DNA of 16,720 nucleotides, from assembly GCA_949957035.1 (NCBI GenBank), contig CATLIP010000016.1, forward strand, positions 1-16,720. Reading direction: 5' to 3'. The notes under the pieces were generated by a model that was not told the DNA's origin, made no database searches, and was given only the letters and a program-made list of their open reading frames with translations. Both the position numbers and the translations under genes were made by a program. Origin of the DNA: an uncultured Lachnospiraceae bacterium (GTDB taxonomy: Bacteria; Bacillota_A; Clostridia; Lachnospirales; Lachnospiraceae). Position 1 is the first letter of the stretch. Each line of letters begins with the position of its first letter. Below, one piece after another: positions 5,631-13,074 of the stretch.

Positions 5631-6284
5631 TTAATGTTCCATTATGGCAATTAGTTTATGAATCGGATTCCCAAGTGAGGAAAATTTTTCTTCATACTCC
5701 GTCATAATATTCCCTTGGTTCATTTCCGTATCATGATGCAAATCGTAGGTACACCCATCCAGGCGAAAATCCGTCGAAGCGTTTACTTCGGCGACGGAGA
5801 AATCAAAGAGCAGGCGGTTGTCTGTCTTAAATTCTATCGTCCCCCCATCTGTCAGGACATTATGGTAACGGGTGAGGAACTCTTTGGACGTAAGCCGTCT
5901 TGCGGCATGCCTAGCCTTAGGCCATGGGTCGGAAAAGTTCAGGTAGATGCGGTCGATTTCCCCGGGAGCAAAGGCTTCTGTGACGCTGCGGGCATCCATG
6001 CAGATGAAGCGGATATTCAAAAGCGGCGGCTGGATTTCATGAAGTTTCTCCACTGCCCGCAAAAGGACGCTTGAGTACCGTTCGATGCCGATATAATTAA
6101 TCTCCGGATTCCGTGCGGCAAGGGCAAGAAGAAACTGCCCTTTCCCCATGCCGATTTCCATATGGATTGGATTGGTATTTCTGAACACTTCGCACCAATT
6201 CCCACGGCAGTCCGCTTCATTTTTAACAACTTCTTTACATTCTTTCAGCACGCTTTCAGCGCGTGGTATATTTCTAAGACGCAT
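5631..6284 (-). CDS. trmB: tRNA (guanine-N7-)-methyltransferase TrmB
   Basis: TrmB uses S-adenosylmethionine to form m7G46 in the tRNA variable loop. The protein has 217 residues, a normal length. The SAM-binding motif is E43-I-G-M-G-K-G49; the acidic GIE follows at 66-68; NFSDPWPK (116-123) with the following H and RRLT is the TrmB signature; and TDN is at 154-156. The Shine-Dalgarno AGGGGGAA is on the minus strand at 6291-6298, and a promoter lies at 6328-6354. It diverges from the ATPase operon and is probably monocistronic; the toxin-antitoxin pair downstream on the same strand has its own promoter. Confidence 0.95.
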   Translation of the reverse strand: MRLRNIPRAESVLKECKEVVKNEADCRGNWCEVFRNTNPIHMEIGMGKGQFLLALAARNPEINYIGIERYSSVLLRAVEKLHEIQPPLLNIRFICMDARSVTEAFAPGEIDRIYLNFSDPWPKARHAARRLTSKEFLTRYHNVLTDGGTIEFKTDNRLLFDFSVAEVNASTDFRLDGCTYDLHHDTEMNQGNIMTEYEEKFSSLGNPIHKLIAIMEH

Positions 6285-6327
6285 ATGCGATTCCCCCTGT
6301 TTTCAAGCGTTTCCGTATGTTTCTTAG

Positions 6328-6354
6328 TTTATAATGGGGGAGGGAAAATGTCAA
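6328..6354 (-). promoter_or_regulatory. Promoter of trmB
   Basis: On the minus strand there is TTGACA (6349-6354), a short 15-nt C-rich spacer, and TATAAA (6328-6333). Predicted transcription starts near 6321, about 37 nt before the ATG. The -10 overlaps a TATAAT on the plus strand (6330-6335). Confidence 0.55.
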
Positions 6355-6417
6355 ATAAATATAAGTGTGTGAAAAACGTAACAATTAGAGGTTTTTTTGT
6401 TGATTTTTACTATAGAA

Positions 6418-6445
6418 TTTTGAAAAAAACAGTGTATATTATAAT
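6418..6445 (+). promoter_or_regulatory. Likely promoter of the V/A-ATPase operon
   Basis: TATAAT (6440-6445) is a perfect -10 in an AT-rich stretch. The best -35 at legal spacing is the weak TTTTGA (6418-6423, 16 nt); TTGAAA at 6420-6425 is better but only 14 nt away. Starting near 6452, the leader would be about 120 nt with no other gene. A second plus-strand TATAAT at 6330-6335 could be an upstream alternative. Confidence 0.45.
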
Positions 6446-6571
6446 TGTGTGCAAATCAGCGGGATATACTGGCAAAAACCATGTTATTTTTGTCTGTCTG
6501 TATCGGCGGGCGGCTGTAAGAGATATGATATGTTGCACAGATAAGAATCTTAGAGGAATGGAGGCGGCTCA

Positions 6572-6883
6572 ATGAACACGGTTGTTAAGAAACTGGCGGA
6601 TATCGAGGCAACGGCGGAAGCGATTGTGGAGCATGCGCAGGCTCAGAAGAGTGAGATTGAGAAGAAGATTCAGGCTCAGAGAGATCAGTTCGACAGGGAA
6701 CTTGAGGACAAGACTCAGAAGCAGTTAGCGCAGATCAGGCAGAAGGCGGAGGAGAAGATGGAGCGAATCCTCAAGGAGCAGAGGGAGAAGAATTCTTCGA
6801 CGATCGATAATTTAAAGAAGGAATTTGAGGAAAATCATACTGCCTATGCCAGAGAGATCCTGGCGCATATTGTAGAGGTGTAG
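6572..6883 (+). CDS. V/A-type ATPase peripheral stalk subunit G/H
   Basis: This 103-residue, highly charged, all-helical protein is coiled coil through residues 8-90 (EATAEAIVEHAQAQKSEIEK and onward). It matches the short stalk subunit called G in Thermus, H in archaea and NtpF in Enterococcus hirae. It should pair with subunit E to form the peripheral stalks that hold the A3B3 head against rotation. The Shine-Dalgarno GGAGG (6560-6564) is 7 nt from the ATG. It is the first gene of the operon and ends 3 nt before subunit C. Coiled-coil sequences are weak identifiers; the call rests on size, composition and operon position. Confidence 0.85.
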   Translation: MNTVVKKLADIEATAEAIVEHAQAQKSEIEKKIQAQRDQFDRELEDKTQKQLAQIRQKAEEKMERILKEQREKNSSTIDNLKKEFEENHTAYAREILAHIVEV

Positions 6884-6886
6884 GGC

Positions 6887-7933
6887 ATGGGAAATGTGAT
6901 GTCGTACAGCGGGCTTACCACGAAGATACGGGCGATGCAGGCGAAGCTTCTTACCAGCCGGGATTATGAGAATATTGCGAATTTGAAAAGCGTGCCGGAA
7001 GCTATTGAGTATCTGAAAGGGAAACCTGCCTATACAAGATATGTGGAACAGATGGACATTTCGCTGTATCATAGGGGGAACATGGAGAAGATTCTGTATC
7101 AGTCTTTGTTTGACGACTATACGAGGATTTTCCGGTTTGCAGGGATGGAGCAGAAGAAGTTCCTGAAAGTATATTGGAAGAGGTATGAGATTGACCTGAT
7201 TAATTATTGTCTCCGTATTGTATTTAACCACTATGATATGCCGTTTGATATTGCTTATAAGAAGGAATTTTTTGATAAATATTCCCAGATTTCCATTGAT
7301 AAGCTGATTACGTCGCGGAATGTGGAGGAATTGATTGATAATCTCAAGGGTACGGAATATTATGCGCCGCTTCAGGCTGTCAGGGAGATGGAAGGGGCGA
7401 CGCTGTTCGATTATGACCTGACTCTTGACTTATATTATTTTTCCGAAATGTGGAGGAAGAACCGGCGTATCCTTAGCGGCAAGGAGCGGGAAATGTATGT
7501 GCGGGATATCGGCATGAAGATTGACCTGTTGAATATCCAGTGGATTTACCGGGCGAAGAAGTACTATAATAAGCTGCCGCCGGATATTTATTCTATGACG
7601 ATTCCTGTTCAGTACAGGCTTAGTGTAGATGAGTTCAAGAGCCTTGTGGAGACTCCCACCGTAGAGGAGTATGAGAAGCGGCTGGATGAAACCTATTATG
7701 CAAGGAGATATGCGGATATCAGCGGGAAGACGCTTGAGGCTACATATAAGGAATGTTTGCGGCGGCAGTATATGATTGACCGGAGGCGCGACCCGTATTC
7801 GATTGCCACTGTGAATACATATCTGTTTTTAAAGGAAGAAGAGATTTATAAACTAACTACTGCCCTTGAATGTATCCGCTACGGTTTATCTTCAAGAGAA
7901 ACGTTAGGATACTTAGGAGGTGTGATGCAATGA
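6887..7933 (+). CDS. ntpC: V/A-type ATPase subunit C (central-stalk adaptor)
   Basis: This 348-residue soluble protein matches subunit C of bacterial V/A-ATPases (subunit d in eukaryotes), the funnel-shaped socket joining the D-F shaft to the K rotor ring. Characteristic segments are SYSGLTTKIRAMQAKLLTS at the N-terminus, the repeated YL..KPAY-type motif, and a C-terminal MIDRRRDPYSIATVNTYLFLKEEEI with conserved arginines. GAGGTG (6875-6880) lies 6 nt upstream of ATG 6887; ATG 6899 is an alternative. Its stop overlaps the subunit I start (ATGA), so the two are translationally coupled. In the Enterococcus and Thermus operons as I recall them this gene lies after E; here it precedes I. Confidence 0.92.
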   Translation: MGNVMSYSGLTTKIRAMQAKLLTSRDYENIANLKSVPEAIEYLKGKPAYTRYVEQMDISLYHRGNMEKILYQSLFDDYTRIFRFAGMEQKKFLKVYWKRYEIDLINYCLRIVFNHYDMPFDIAYKKEFFDKYSQISIDKLITSRNVEELIDNLKGTEYYAPLQAVREMEGATLFDYDLTLDLYYFSEMWRKNRRILSGKEREMYVRDIGMKIDLLNIQWIYRAKKYYNKLPPDIYSMTIPVQYRLSVDEFKSLVETPTVEEYEKRLDETYYARRYADISGKTLEATYKECLRRQYMIDRRRDPYSIATVNTYLFLKEEEIYKLTTALECIRYGLSSRETLGYLGGVMQ

Positions 7934-9864
7934 TTGTTAAGATGAAGTTTTTGAGCATCAGCGGCCCGAGAATGGATATCGACCGCGTGTGCGACAAATA
8001 TCTGTCTAAATATGAGATGCAGCTTGAAAATGCGGTCACTGAGCTTAAAACGACAGATAATCTCCTGCCTTTTGTGGAGGTGAACCCGTATAAGGACGCG
8101 CTGGCAAAGGCGGAGCAGTTCGCAGCTCTTTTGACGAAGGATACGGAGCGTCTCGACCAGTCCATGTCCAAGGATGAGATGCTTGCGTTTATCCGGGAGA
8201 TTAACCATGATTATCTGGATCTGCAGGAGAAGAAGGAGCTGCTTGGCAAGAAGGAAAATGATGTGCGGGAGCGCCTCAATGTGTTGGAGCCTTTTGCCCC
8301 TCTTGATTTGGATCTGCATAAGACGATGCATTATAAGTATATGAAGATTCGTTTTGGCAGGATCGGGGTGGATTATTATAAGAAATTAGAGAAGTACCTG
8401 TTCGGCGATTTACAGGCTGTGTTCTTAGAGGGTACGAGGAATGAGAATTATGTCTACGGCTGTTATTTTGTGTCGAATGTGGATACCAGCAAGGTAGATT
8501 CGGCGTTTAATTCCCTGCATTTTGAGCGGATCACGATTCCTTCGGAATTTATAGGGACGCCTAAGGATGCCTGCCTTGGCTTGCAGAAGGATATTGAGGA
8601 AAACCGCAAGCAGATGGAGGAGATTGACCGCAAGATTGAGGAGCTGGTAGAAAGCCATGCCGCAAAAATCTTAGGGGCAAGGAAACGTCTTGAAGAGTTG
8701 TCCAATAATTTTGACGTCCGGAAGATGGCGGCGCGCACAGACGTGGGAGATACGAAGGAAGATTATTATATTCTCTGCGGCTGGATGGGTGAAGGCGACG
8801 TGGCGGCTCTGATGGAAGAAGCGAAGGACGATGACCGGGTATTCATCGTCGTGGAGGAAGACCGGGAGAAGTTCTTCGGGGAACCGCCGACGAAGCTCAA
8901 GAATCCGAGATTTTTCAAGCCTTTTGAGCTGTTCATCAAGATGTACGGGCTTCCGGCCCATGACGAGATGGACCCGACCATGTTCGTGGCCCTGACGTAT
9001 ACGTTTATCTTCGGCGCGATGTTCGGTGATGTGGGACAAGGTTTCTGTCTGTTTCTGCTCGGCGGGCTGGTTTATCTCAAGAAAAAGATGAGCCTGGCGG
9101 GAATTGTGTCGATTGCGGGTATTTTTTCCATGGTCTTTGGCGTGATGTTCGGCAGTGTCTTTGGGTTCGAGGATTTGATTCCTGCGGTCTGGATGCGGCC
9201 TGTTGAGGCTATGACGAATCTGCCCTTCATCGGCCAGCTGAATACGGTGTTCATCATTGCCATTGCCTTTGGTATGGCCCTTAATATTCTGGTGATGATT
9301 TTCCAGATCATCAACGCGGCGAAGTCTCATGATACGGAGAATCTGTGGTTTTCCACAAATGGCGTTGCGGGACTTGTCTTCTATGGTTTTTTGGTGCTGA
9401 CGATCGTGCTGTATATGACCGGGCATCAGGTTCCGGGAAATGTGATGATGGCTGTGTTCCTTGGAATCCCGATTTTGCTCTTCGTGTTCAAGGAGCCGCT
9501 TACGAATCTGGTGGAGCATAACCATAAGAAGATGGAAGAGAGCAAGGCAATGTTTTTGGTCCAGGGCTTCTTCGAGCTGTTCGAGACGCTTTTGAGTTAT
9601 TTTTCCAATACGCTGTCCTATGTGCGTATCGGGGCGTTTGCGGTGAGCCATGCGGCGATTATGGAAGTGGTGCTGATGCTGTCGGGGGCTGAGAACGGGA
9701 CGCCAAACCTGTTCGGCGTTATTTTGGGAAATGTGATCGTGTGCGCGCTGGAGGGGCTGATTGTCGGGATTCAGGTGCTCCGGCTGGAATATTATGAGAT
9801 GTTCAGCCGTTTCTATAAGGGAAGCGGACGGGAATTTAAACCATTTAACAAACAGAGTAAATAG
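7930..9864 (+). CDS. ntpI: V/A-type ATPase membrane subunit I (a-subunit)
   Basis: Subunit I is the stator that provides the ion half-channels. It has 644 residues: a cytoplasmic, coiled-coil-rich half (about 1-340) and a membrane half (about 350-640) with roughly seven or eight hydrophobic segments, beginning near TFIFGAMFGDVGQG. Two conserved arginines believed to line the ion path are visible, Arg566 in SYVRIGAFAVSHA and Arg618 in VLRLEYYEMFSRFY. The ATG at 7930 overlaps the stop of subunit C (ATGA) and has AGGAGG 9 nt upstream, so the longer open frame from 7870 is discarded. A strong ribosome binding site for subunit K follows the stop. Confidence 0.95.
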   Translation: MIVKMKFLSISGPRMDIDRVCDKYLSKYEMQLENAVTELKTTDNLLPFVEVNPYKDALAKAEQFAALLTKDTERLDQSMSKDEMLAFIREINHDYLDLQEKKELLGKKENDVRERLNVLEPFAPLDLDLHKTMHYKYMKIRFGRIGVDYYKKLEKYLFGDLQAVFLEGTRNENYVYGCYFVSNVDTSKVDSAFNSLHFERITIPSEFIGTPKDACLGLQKDIEENRKQMEEIDRKIEELVESHAAKILGARKRLEELSNNFDVRKMAARTDVGDTKEDYYILCGWMGEGDVAALMEEAKDDDRVFIVVEEDREKFFGEPPTKLKNPRFFKPFELFIKMYGLPAHDEMDPTMFVALTYTFIFGAMFGDVGQGFCLFLLGGLVYLKKKMSLAGIVSIAGIFSMVFGVMFGSVFGFEDLIPAVWMRPVEAMTNLPFIGQLNTVFIIAIAFGMALNILVMIFQIINAAKSHDTENLWFSTNGVAGLVFYGFLVLTIVLYMTGHQVPGNVMMAVFLGIPILLFVFKEPLTNLVEHNHKKMEESKAMFLVQGFFELFETLLSYFSNTLSYVRIGAFAVSHAAIMEVVLMLSGAENGTPNLFGVILGNVIVCALEGLIVGIQVLRLEYYEMFSRFYKGSGREFKPFNKQSK

Positions 9865-9884
9865 ATATGAGGAGGATATAGGTC

Positions 9885-10316
9885 ATGACTTTAACGGTGA
9901 AATTGTTACTTATTGCAGCGCTGGTGCTTAGTATTATCATTCCTTTTGGATACTTTTTGATTGGAGAGAAGACGAAGAAGCGTTATAAGAGGGCAATCGG
10001 GGTGAATGCATTCTTTTATTTCGGGGCGTTTGCCATTGCAGGGATCATGTTGTTTGGCGGCGCGCCGGCGCAGGCGGCAGACGCGGCCCAGACGGCTTCT
10101 AATGCGGTCGGATTCGGGTATCTTGCGGCTGCGCTGTCTACCGGGCTTTCTTGTGTCGGCGGCGGTATTGCCGTAGCCAGCGCGGCGAGCGCGGCTTTGG
10201 GTGCGATTAGCGAGGATTCCAGCGCCCTTGGTAAATCTCTTATTTTCGTTGGTCTTGCGGAAGGTGTCTGCCTGTACGGGTTGATTATTTCGTTTATGAT
10301 TTTGGGTAAATTGTAA
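9885..10316 (+). CDS. ntpK: V/A-type ATPase rotor proteolipid, subunit K (c-subunit)
   Basis: Subunit K forms the ion-carrying rotor ring. The protein has 143 residues. A hydrophobic helix (about 5-26) is followed by a basic loop (EKTKKRYKR), a second helix (41-58) and the small-residue stretch GAPAQAADAAQ (59-69). The typical c-hairpin follows: a Gly/Ala-rich helix (76-107), the polar loop SEDSS, and the outer helix FVGLAEGVCLYG with the ion-binding Glu126. The first helix pair has no membrane carboxylate, so there is one ion site per polypeptide. The basic-hydrophobic-AxA arrangement resembles a signal-peptide cleavage region. The Shine-Dalgarno AGGAGG (9870-9875) is 9 nt from the ATG. The sequence does not settle Na+ versus H+ specificity. 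Confidence 0.92.
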   Translation: MTLTVKLLLIAALVLSIIIPFGYFLIGEKTKKRYKRAIGVNAFFYFGAFAIAGIMLFGGAPAQAADAAQTASNAVGFGYLAAALSTGLSCVGGGIAVASAASAALGAISEDSSALGKSLIFVGLAEGVCLYGLIISFMILGKL

Positions 10317-10317
10317 G

Positions 10318-10626
10318 ATGAAGATGTATTTGATTAGTGATAATGTGGATACGCTGACAGGCATGAGGCTTGCGGGCGTTGACGGGATTGTTGTCCATGA
10401 GAGAGAGGAGCTTCGCACGGCGATTGAGAATGCGATGAATGATAAGTCCATCGGCGTGATTCTGCTGACGGAGAAGTTTGGCAGGGAGTTCCCGGATTTG
10501 ATTGACGAGATTAAGCTTTTGCGGACCATGCCGTTGCTGATTGAGATTCCGGACAGGCATGGGACTGGGCGTAAAAAAGATTTTATCACTTCTTATGTAA
10601 ATGAGGCGATTGGACTGAAATTGTAA
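10318..10626 (+). CDS. ntpG: V/A-type ATPase subunit F
   Basis: Subunit F (named NtpG in Enterococcus hirae) binds subunit D in the central shaft and can modulate ATP hydrolysis. The 102-residue protein has the CheY-like layout of the family: MYLISDNVDTLTGMRLAGVDG, then SIGVILLTEKFG, then PLLIEIPDRHG, and a C-terminal helix YVNEAIGLK. It starts 1 nt after the stop of subunit K with no good Shine-Dalgarno (only a weak GGG about 11 nt upstream), so translation probably depends on coupling to subunit K. Confidence 0.9.
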   Translation: MKMYLISDNVDTLTGMRLAGVDGIVVHEREELRTAIENAMNDKSIGVILLTEKFGREFPDLIDEIKLLRTMPLLIEIPDRHGTGRKKDFITSYVNEAIGLKL

Positions 10627-10695
10627 ATGTTTCCGGGGGATAGCAGGCTGTGCCGGCGAAGTTGGCATGGACCGTTTATTCCGGAGTTGGAATGT

Positions 10696-10701
10696 GGGGT
10701 G
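10696..10701 (+). promoter_or_regulatory. Ribosome binding site supporting a TTG start for subunit E
   Basis: GGGGTG followed by A matches the 16S rRNA anti-Shine-Dalgarno through GGTGA and ends 6 nt before TTG 10708. Confidence 0.5.
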
Positions 10702-10707
10702 ACGTAC

Positions 10708-11295
10708 TTGACGATTGATGATAAGATTTCACATTTGCAGGAGGCTGCGATGGAGGAGGCAAGGGCTGAGGGCAATGGGATTATAAAGCAGCATGAGGAC
10801 GCCTTGCTTGGTGTGTTTGAGCAGCATAGGGCGGAGATGCTCCGCCAGTCGGAGACGCGGGTCAAGACGGAGCGTGTCGGCGCCGAGCAGCAGTTGAATA
10901 TGGCGATGTCTAAGGCGCAGCTTGAGCTGAAGCGGGAATTGAGCAAGACGCAGAAGGAATTGAAGGCGGCGTTGTTTGATGAAGTCCGTGAAGTGGTGCG
11001 GGAGTATATGAAGTCGGAGGATTATCCGCGCCTTTTAGTGGCTTATATTGAGAAGGCGGCGAAGTTTGCCAACGGAGCGCCGATGACGATTTATATTAAT
11101 CCGTCGGATGAGGATAAGAAGGCATACCTTGAGGAGCATACGGGCATGGCGCTGACTGTGAGCAAGGAGGATTTTATCGGCGGCGTACGCGCTGTGATCC
11201 AGGAGAAAAATATTTTGATCGACCATGCGTTCAAGGGTGCGATTGAGAATGAGTACAGGAAGTTTATGTTCAAGGGAGGTGTGCAGGTTGGATAG
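10708..11295 (+). CDS. ntpE: V/A-type ATPase peripheral stalk subunit E
   Basis: Subunit E pairs with G/H as the peripheral stalk and contacts the A3B3 head through its C-terminal domain. From TTG 10708 the protein has 195 residues, beginning TIDDKISHLQEAAMEEARAEG, the usual family N-terminus. Residues 1-105 or so are coiled coil; the C-terminal half is an alpha/beta domain (PMTIYINPSDEDK, then EDFIGGVRAVIQEKNILIDHAF). An ATG at 10627, directly after the subunit F stop, is in frame and would add 27 residues rich in Trp, Cys, Arg and Pro that are unlike the family and lack a ribosome binding site. GTG 10699 is a further option. The end overlaps the subunit A start by 8 nt. Confidence 0.88.
   Translation: MTIDDKISHLQEAAMEEARAEGNGIIKQHEDALLGVFEQHRAEMLRQSETRVKTERVGAEQQLNMAMSKAQLELKRELSKTQKELKAALFDEVREVVREYMKSEDYPRLLVAYIEKAAKFANGAPMTIYINPSDEDKKAYLEEHTGMALTVSKEDFIGGVRAVIQEKNILIDHAFKGAIENEYRKFMFKGGVQVG
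11273..11281 (+). promoter_or_regulatory. Ribosome binding site supporting a TTG start for subunit A
   Basis: AGGGAGGTG is a near-perfect Shine-Dalgarno ending 6 nt before TTG 11288 but 18 nt before ATG 11300. This argues that the catalytic subunit starts at TTG. Confidence 0.6.
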
Positions 11296-13060
11296 TGTTA
11301 TGACTGGGAAGATTTATGGGATTAACGGGCCTGTCATTTACCTGAGAGATAAGACGGAGTTTAAGATGTCTGAGATGGTGTATGTCGGTGAGGAGAAGCT
11401 GGTGGGAGAAGTGATTTCTCTTGACAAGGATCTGACCACCATTCAGGTATATGAGGAGACATCGGGGCTTCGTCCCGGCGAGACTGTGGAGGCTTCCGGA
11501 GCGGCGGTTTCGGTGACGCTCGCGCCGGGAATCCTGAATAATATCTTTGACGGGATTGAGCGGCCTTTAGAGCGGATTGCCGATAACGGCGGGGCGTTCA
11601 TCACAAGGGGCGTCTCTGTGGATTCTCTGGATATGGACAGATTGTGGGAAACGCACCTTACAATCGTGGAAGGCGAACCTGTCCACGGTGGGGCTGTGAT
11701 TGCCGAGGTGCAGGAGACGCAGGCGATTCTGCATAAGTGTATGGTTCCGCCGGATGTGGAGGGGACTGTGGTGTCTGTGGTTCCGGACGGGGATTACAGG
11801 ATTCAGGATGTCCTGGCGGTGGTTGAGTTGTCGGATGGCAGCAGGAAGGAGCTTACCATGATGCAGCGGTGGCCGATTCGAGTTCCCCGTCCTGTGAGCC
11901 ATCGTTTCCCTGCTACGGTGCCGCTTGTGACGGGACAGCGGATTCTGGATACTATGTTCCCCATTGCAAAAGGGGGAACGGCGGCGATTCCCGGTGGTTT
12001 TGGGACTGGGAAGACGATGACTCAGCACCAGATTGCGAAATGGGCGGATGCGGATATTATTATTTATATCGGATGCGGCGAGCGCGGCAATGAGATGACG
12101 CAGGTGTTGGAGGAGTTCTCGGAGTTGGTCGATCCTAAGACGGGAAATCCTTTGATGGATCGGACGACGCTGATTGCGAATACCTCTAATATGCCGGTGG
12201 CTGCCCGTGAAGCTTCGATTTATACGGGACTTACGCTGGCAGAGTATTACAGGGATATGGGGTATGATGTGGCGATTATGGCGGATTCTACTTCTCGTTG
12301 GGCAGAGGCGCTGCGTGAGCTTTCAGGGCGTTTGGAGGAGATGCCGGCGGAGGAAGGTTTCCCGGCGTATCTTGCTTCCAGATTGTCGGCTTTCTATGAG
12401 CGGGCGGGCATGATGCAGACGTTGAACGGTGAGACGGGTTCGGTGTCCATTATCGGCGCTGTTTCGCCTCAGGGCGGTGATTTTTCGGAGCCTGTGACCC
12501 AGAATACGAAGCGGTTCGTCCGGTGTTTCTGGGGGCTTGATAAGTCTCTGGCGTATTCCCGGCATTTCCCGGCGATTCATTGGCTGAGCAGCTACAGTGA
12601 GTATCTGAATGATCTGAGCGGCTGGTATGCAGATCATGTTTCGCCTAAGTTTGTGGATTACCGGAATCGGATGATGGCGATTTTGAATCAGGAGAGCAGC
12701 CTGATGGAAATCGTGAAGCTGATCGGCGGGGATGTGCTTCCGGATGACCAGAAGTTGGTTCTTGAGATTGCAAAGGTGATCCGGCTGGGATTTTTGCAGC
12801 AGAATGCATTTCACAAGGATGATACTTGTGTGTCTATGGAGAAGCAGTTTAAGATGATGGATGTCATCCTGTATCTGTATAAGACGGCGCGTCATCTGGT
12901 GGCAATGGGACAGCCCATGTCTGTGTTGAAGGCAGAAGGCATTTTTGAGAAGGTCATTGCGATTAAATATGATGTGCCAAATGATAATCTGCAGTTGTTG
13001 GATTTATATAAGAAAGATATTGATGATTTCTATAATCGTGTGATTGCGAAGAACGCATAA
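11288..13060 (+). CDS. ntpA: V/A-type ATPase catalytic subunit A
   Basis: Subunit A hydrolyses or makes ATP in the A3B3 head. From TTG 11288 it has 590 residues. The N-terminal barrel (SVMTGKIYGINGPVIYL) is followed by the bulge domain insertion characteristic of A subunits, the P-loop GGFGTGKT (237-243 region, Lys242), the GER motif (IGCGERGNEM), DSTSRWAEALREL, and a helical C-terminal domain. The P-loop has GGFGTGKT where the commoner bacterial form is GPFGSGKT, a conservative change. TTG 11288 is favoured by the Shine-Dalgarno at 11273-11281; ATG 11300 would shorten the protein by four residues. The start overlaps subunit E by 8 nt, and GGAGGA with a 14-nt gap links it to subunit B. Confidence 0.95.
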   Translation: MDSVMTGKIYGINGPVIYLRDKTEFKMSEMVYVGEEKLVGEVISLDKDLTTIQVYEETSGLRPGETVEASGAAVSVTLAPGILNNIFDGIERPLERIADNGGAFITRGVSVDSLDMDRLWETHLTIVEGEPVHGGAVIAEVQETQAILHKCMVPPDVEGTVVSVVPDGDYRIQDVLAVVELSDGSRKELTMMQRWPIRVPRPVSHRFPATVPLVTGQRILDTMFPIAKGGTAAIPGGFGTGKTMTQHQIAKWADADIIIYIGCGERGNEMTQVLEEFSELVDPKTGNPLMDRTTLIANTSNMPVAAREASIYTGLTLAEYYRDMGYDVAIMADSTSRWAEALRELSGRLEEMPAEEGFPAYLASRLSAFYERAGMMQTLNGETGSVSIIGAVSPQGGDFSEPVTQNTKRFVRCFWGLDKSLAYSRHFPAIHWLSSYSEYLNDLSGWYADHVSPKFVDYRNRMMAILNQESSLMEIVKLIGGDVLPDDQKLVLEIAKVIRLGFLQQNAFHKDDTCVSMEKQFKMMDVILYLYKTARHLVAMGQPMSVLKAEGIFEKVIAIKYDVPNDNLQLLDLYKKDIDDFYNRVIAKNA

Positions 13061-13074
13061 GGAGGAAGCTGTAT

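Noticed and set aside
6448..6539. TGTGCAA and TTGCACA as a long-range leader stem or riboswitch
   Set aside because: Only 7 bp separated by about 80 nt, with the first arm overlapping the predicted transcription start; no known riboswitch core is visible.
8671..9651. A 326-codon open frame antisense to ntpI
   Set aside because: It is His/Arg-rich and shows no domain; it is a shadow of the biased codon use of subunit I.
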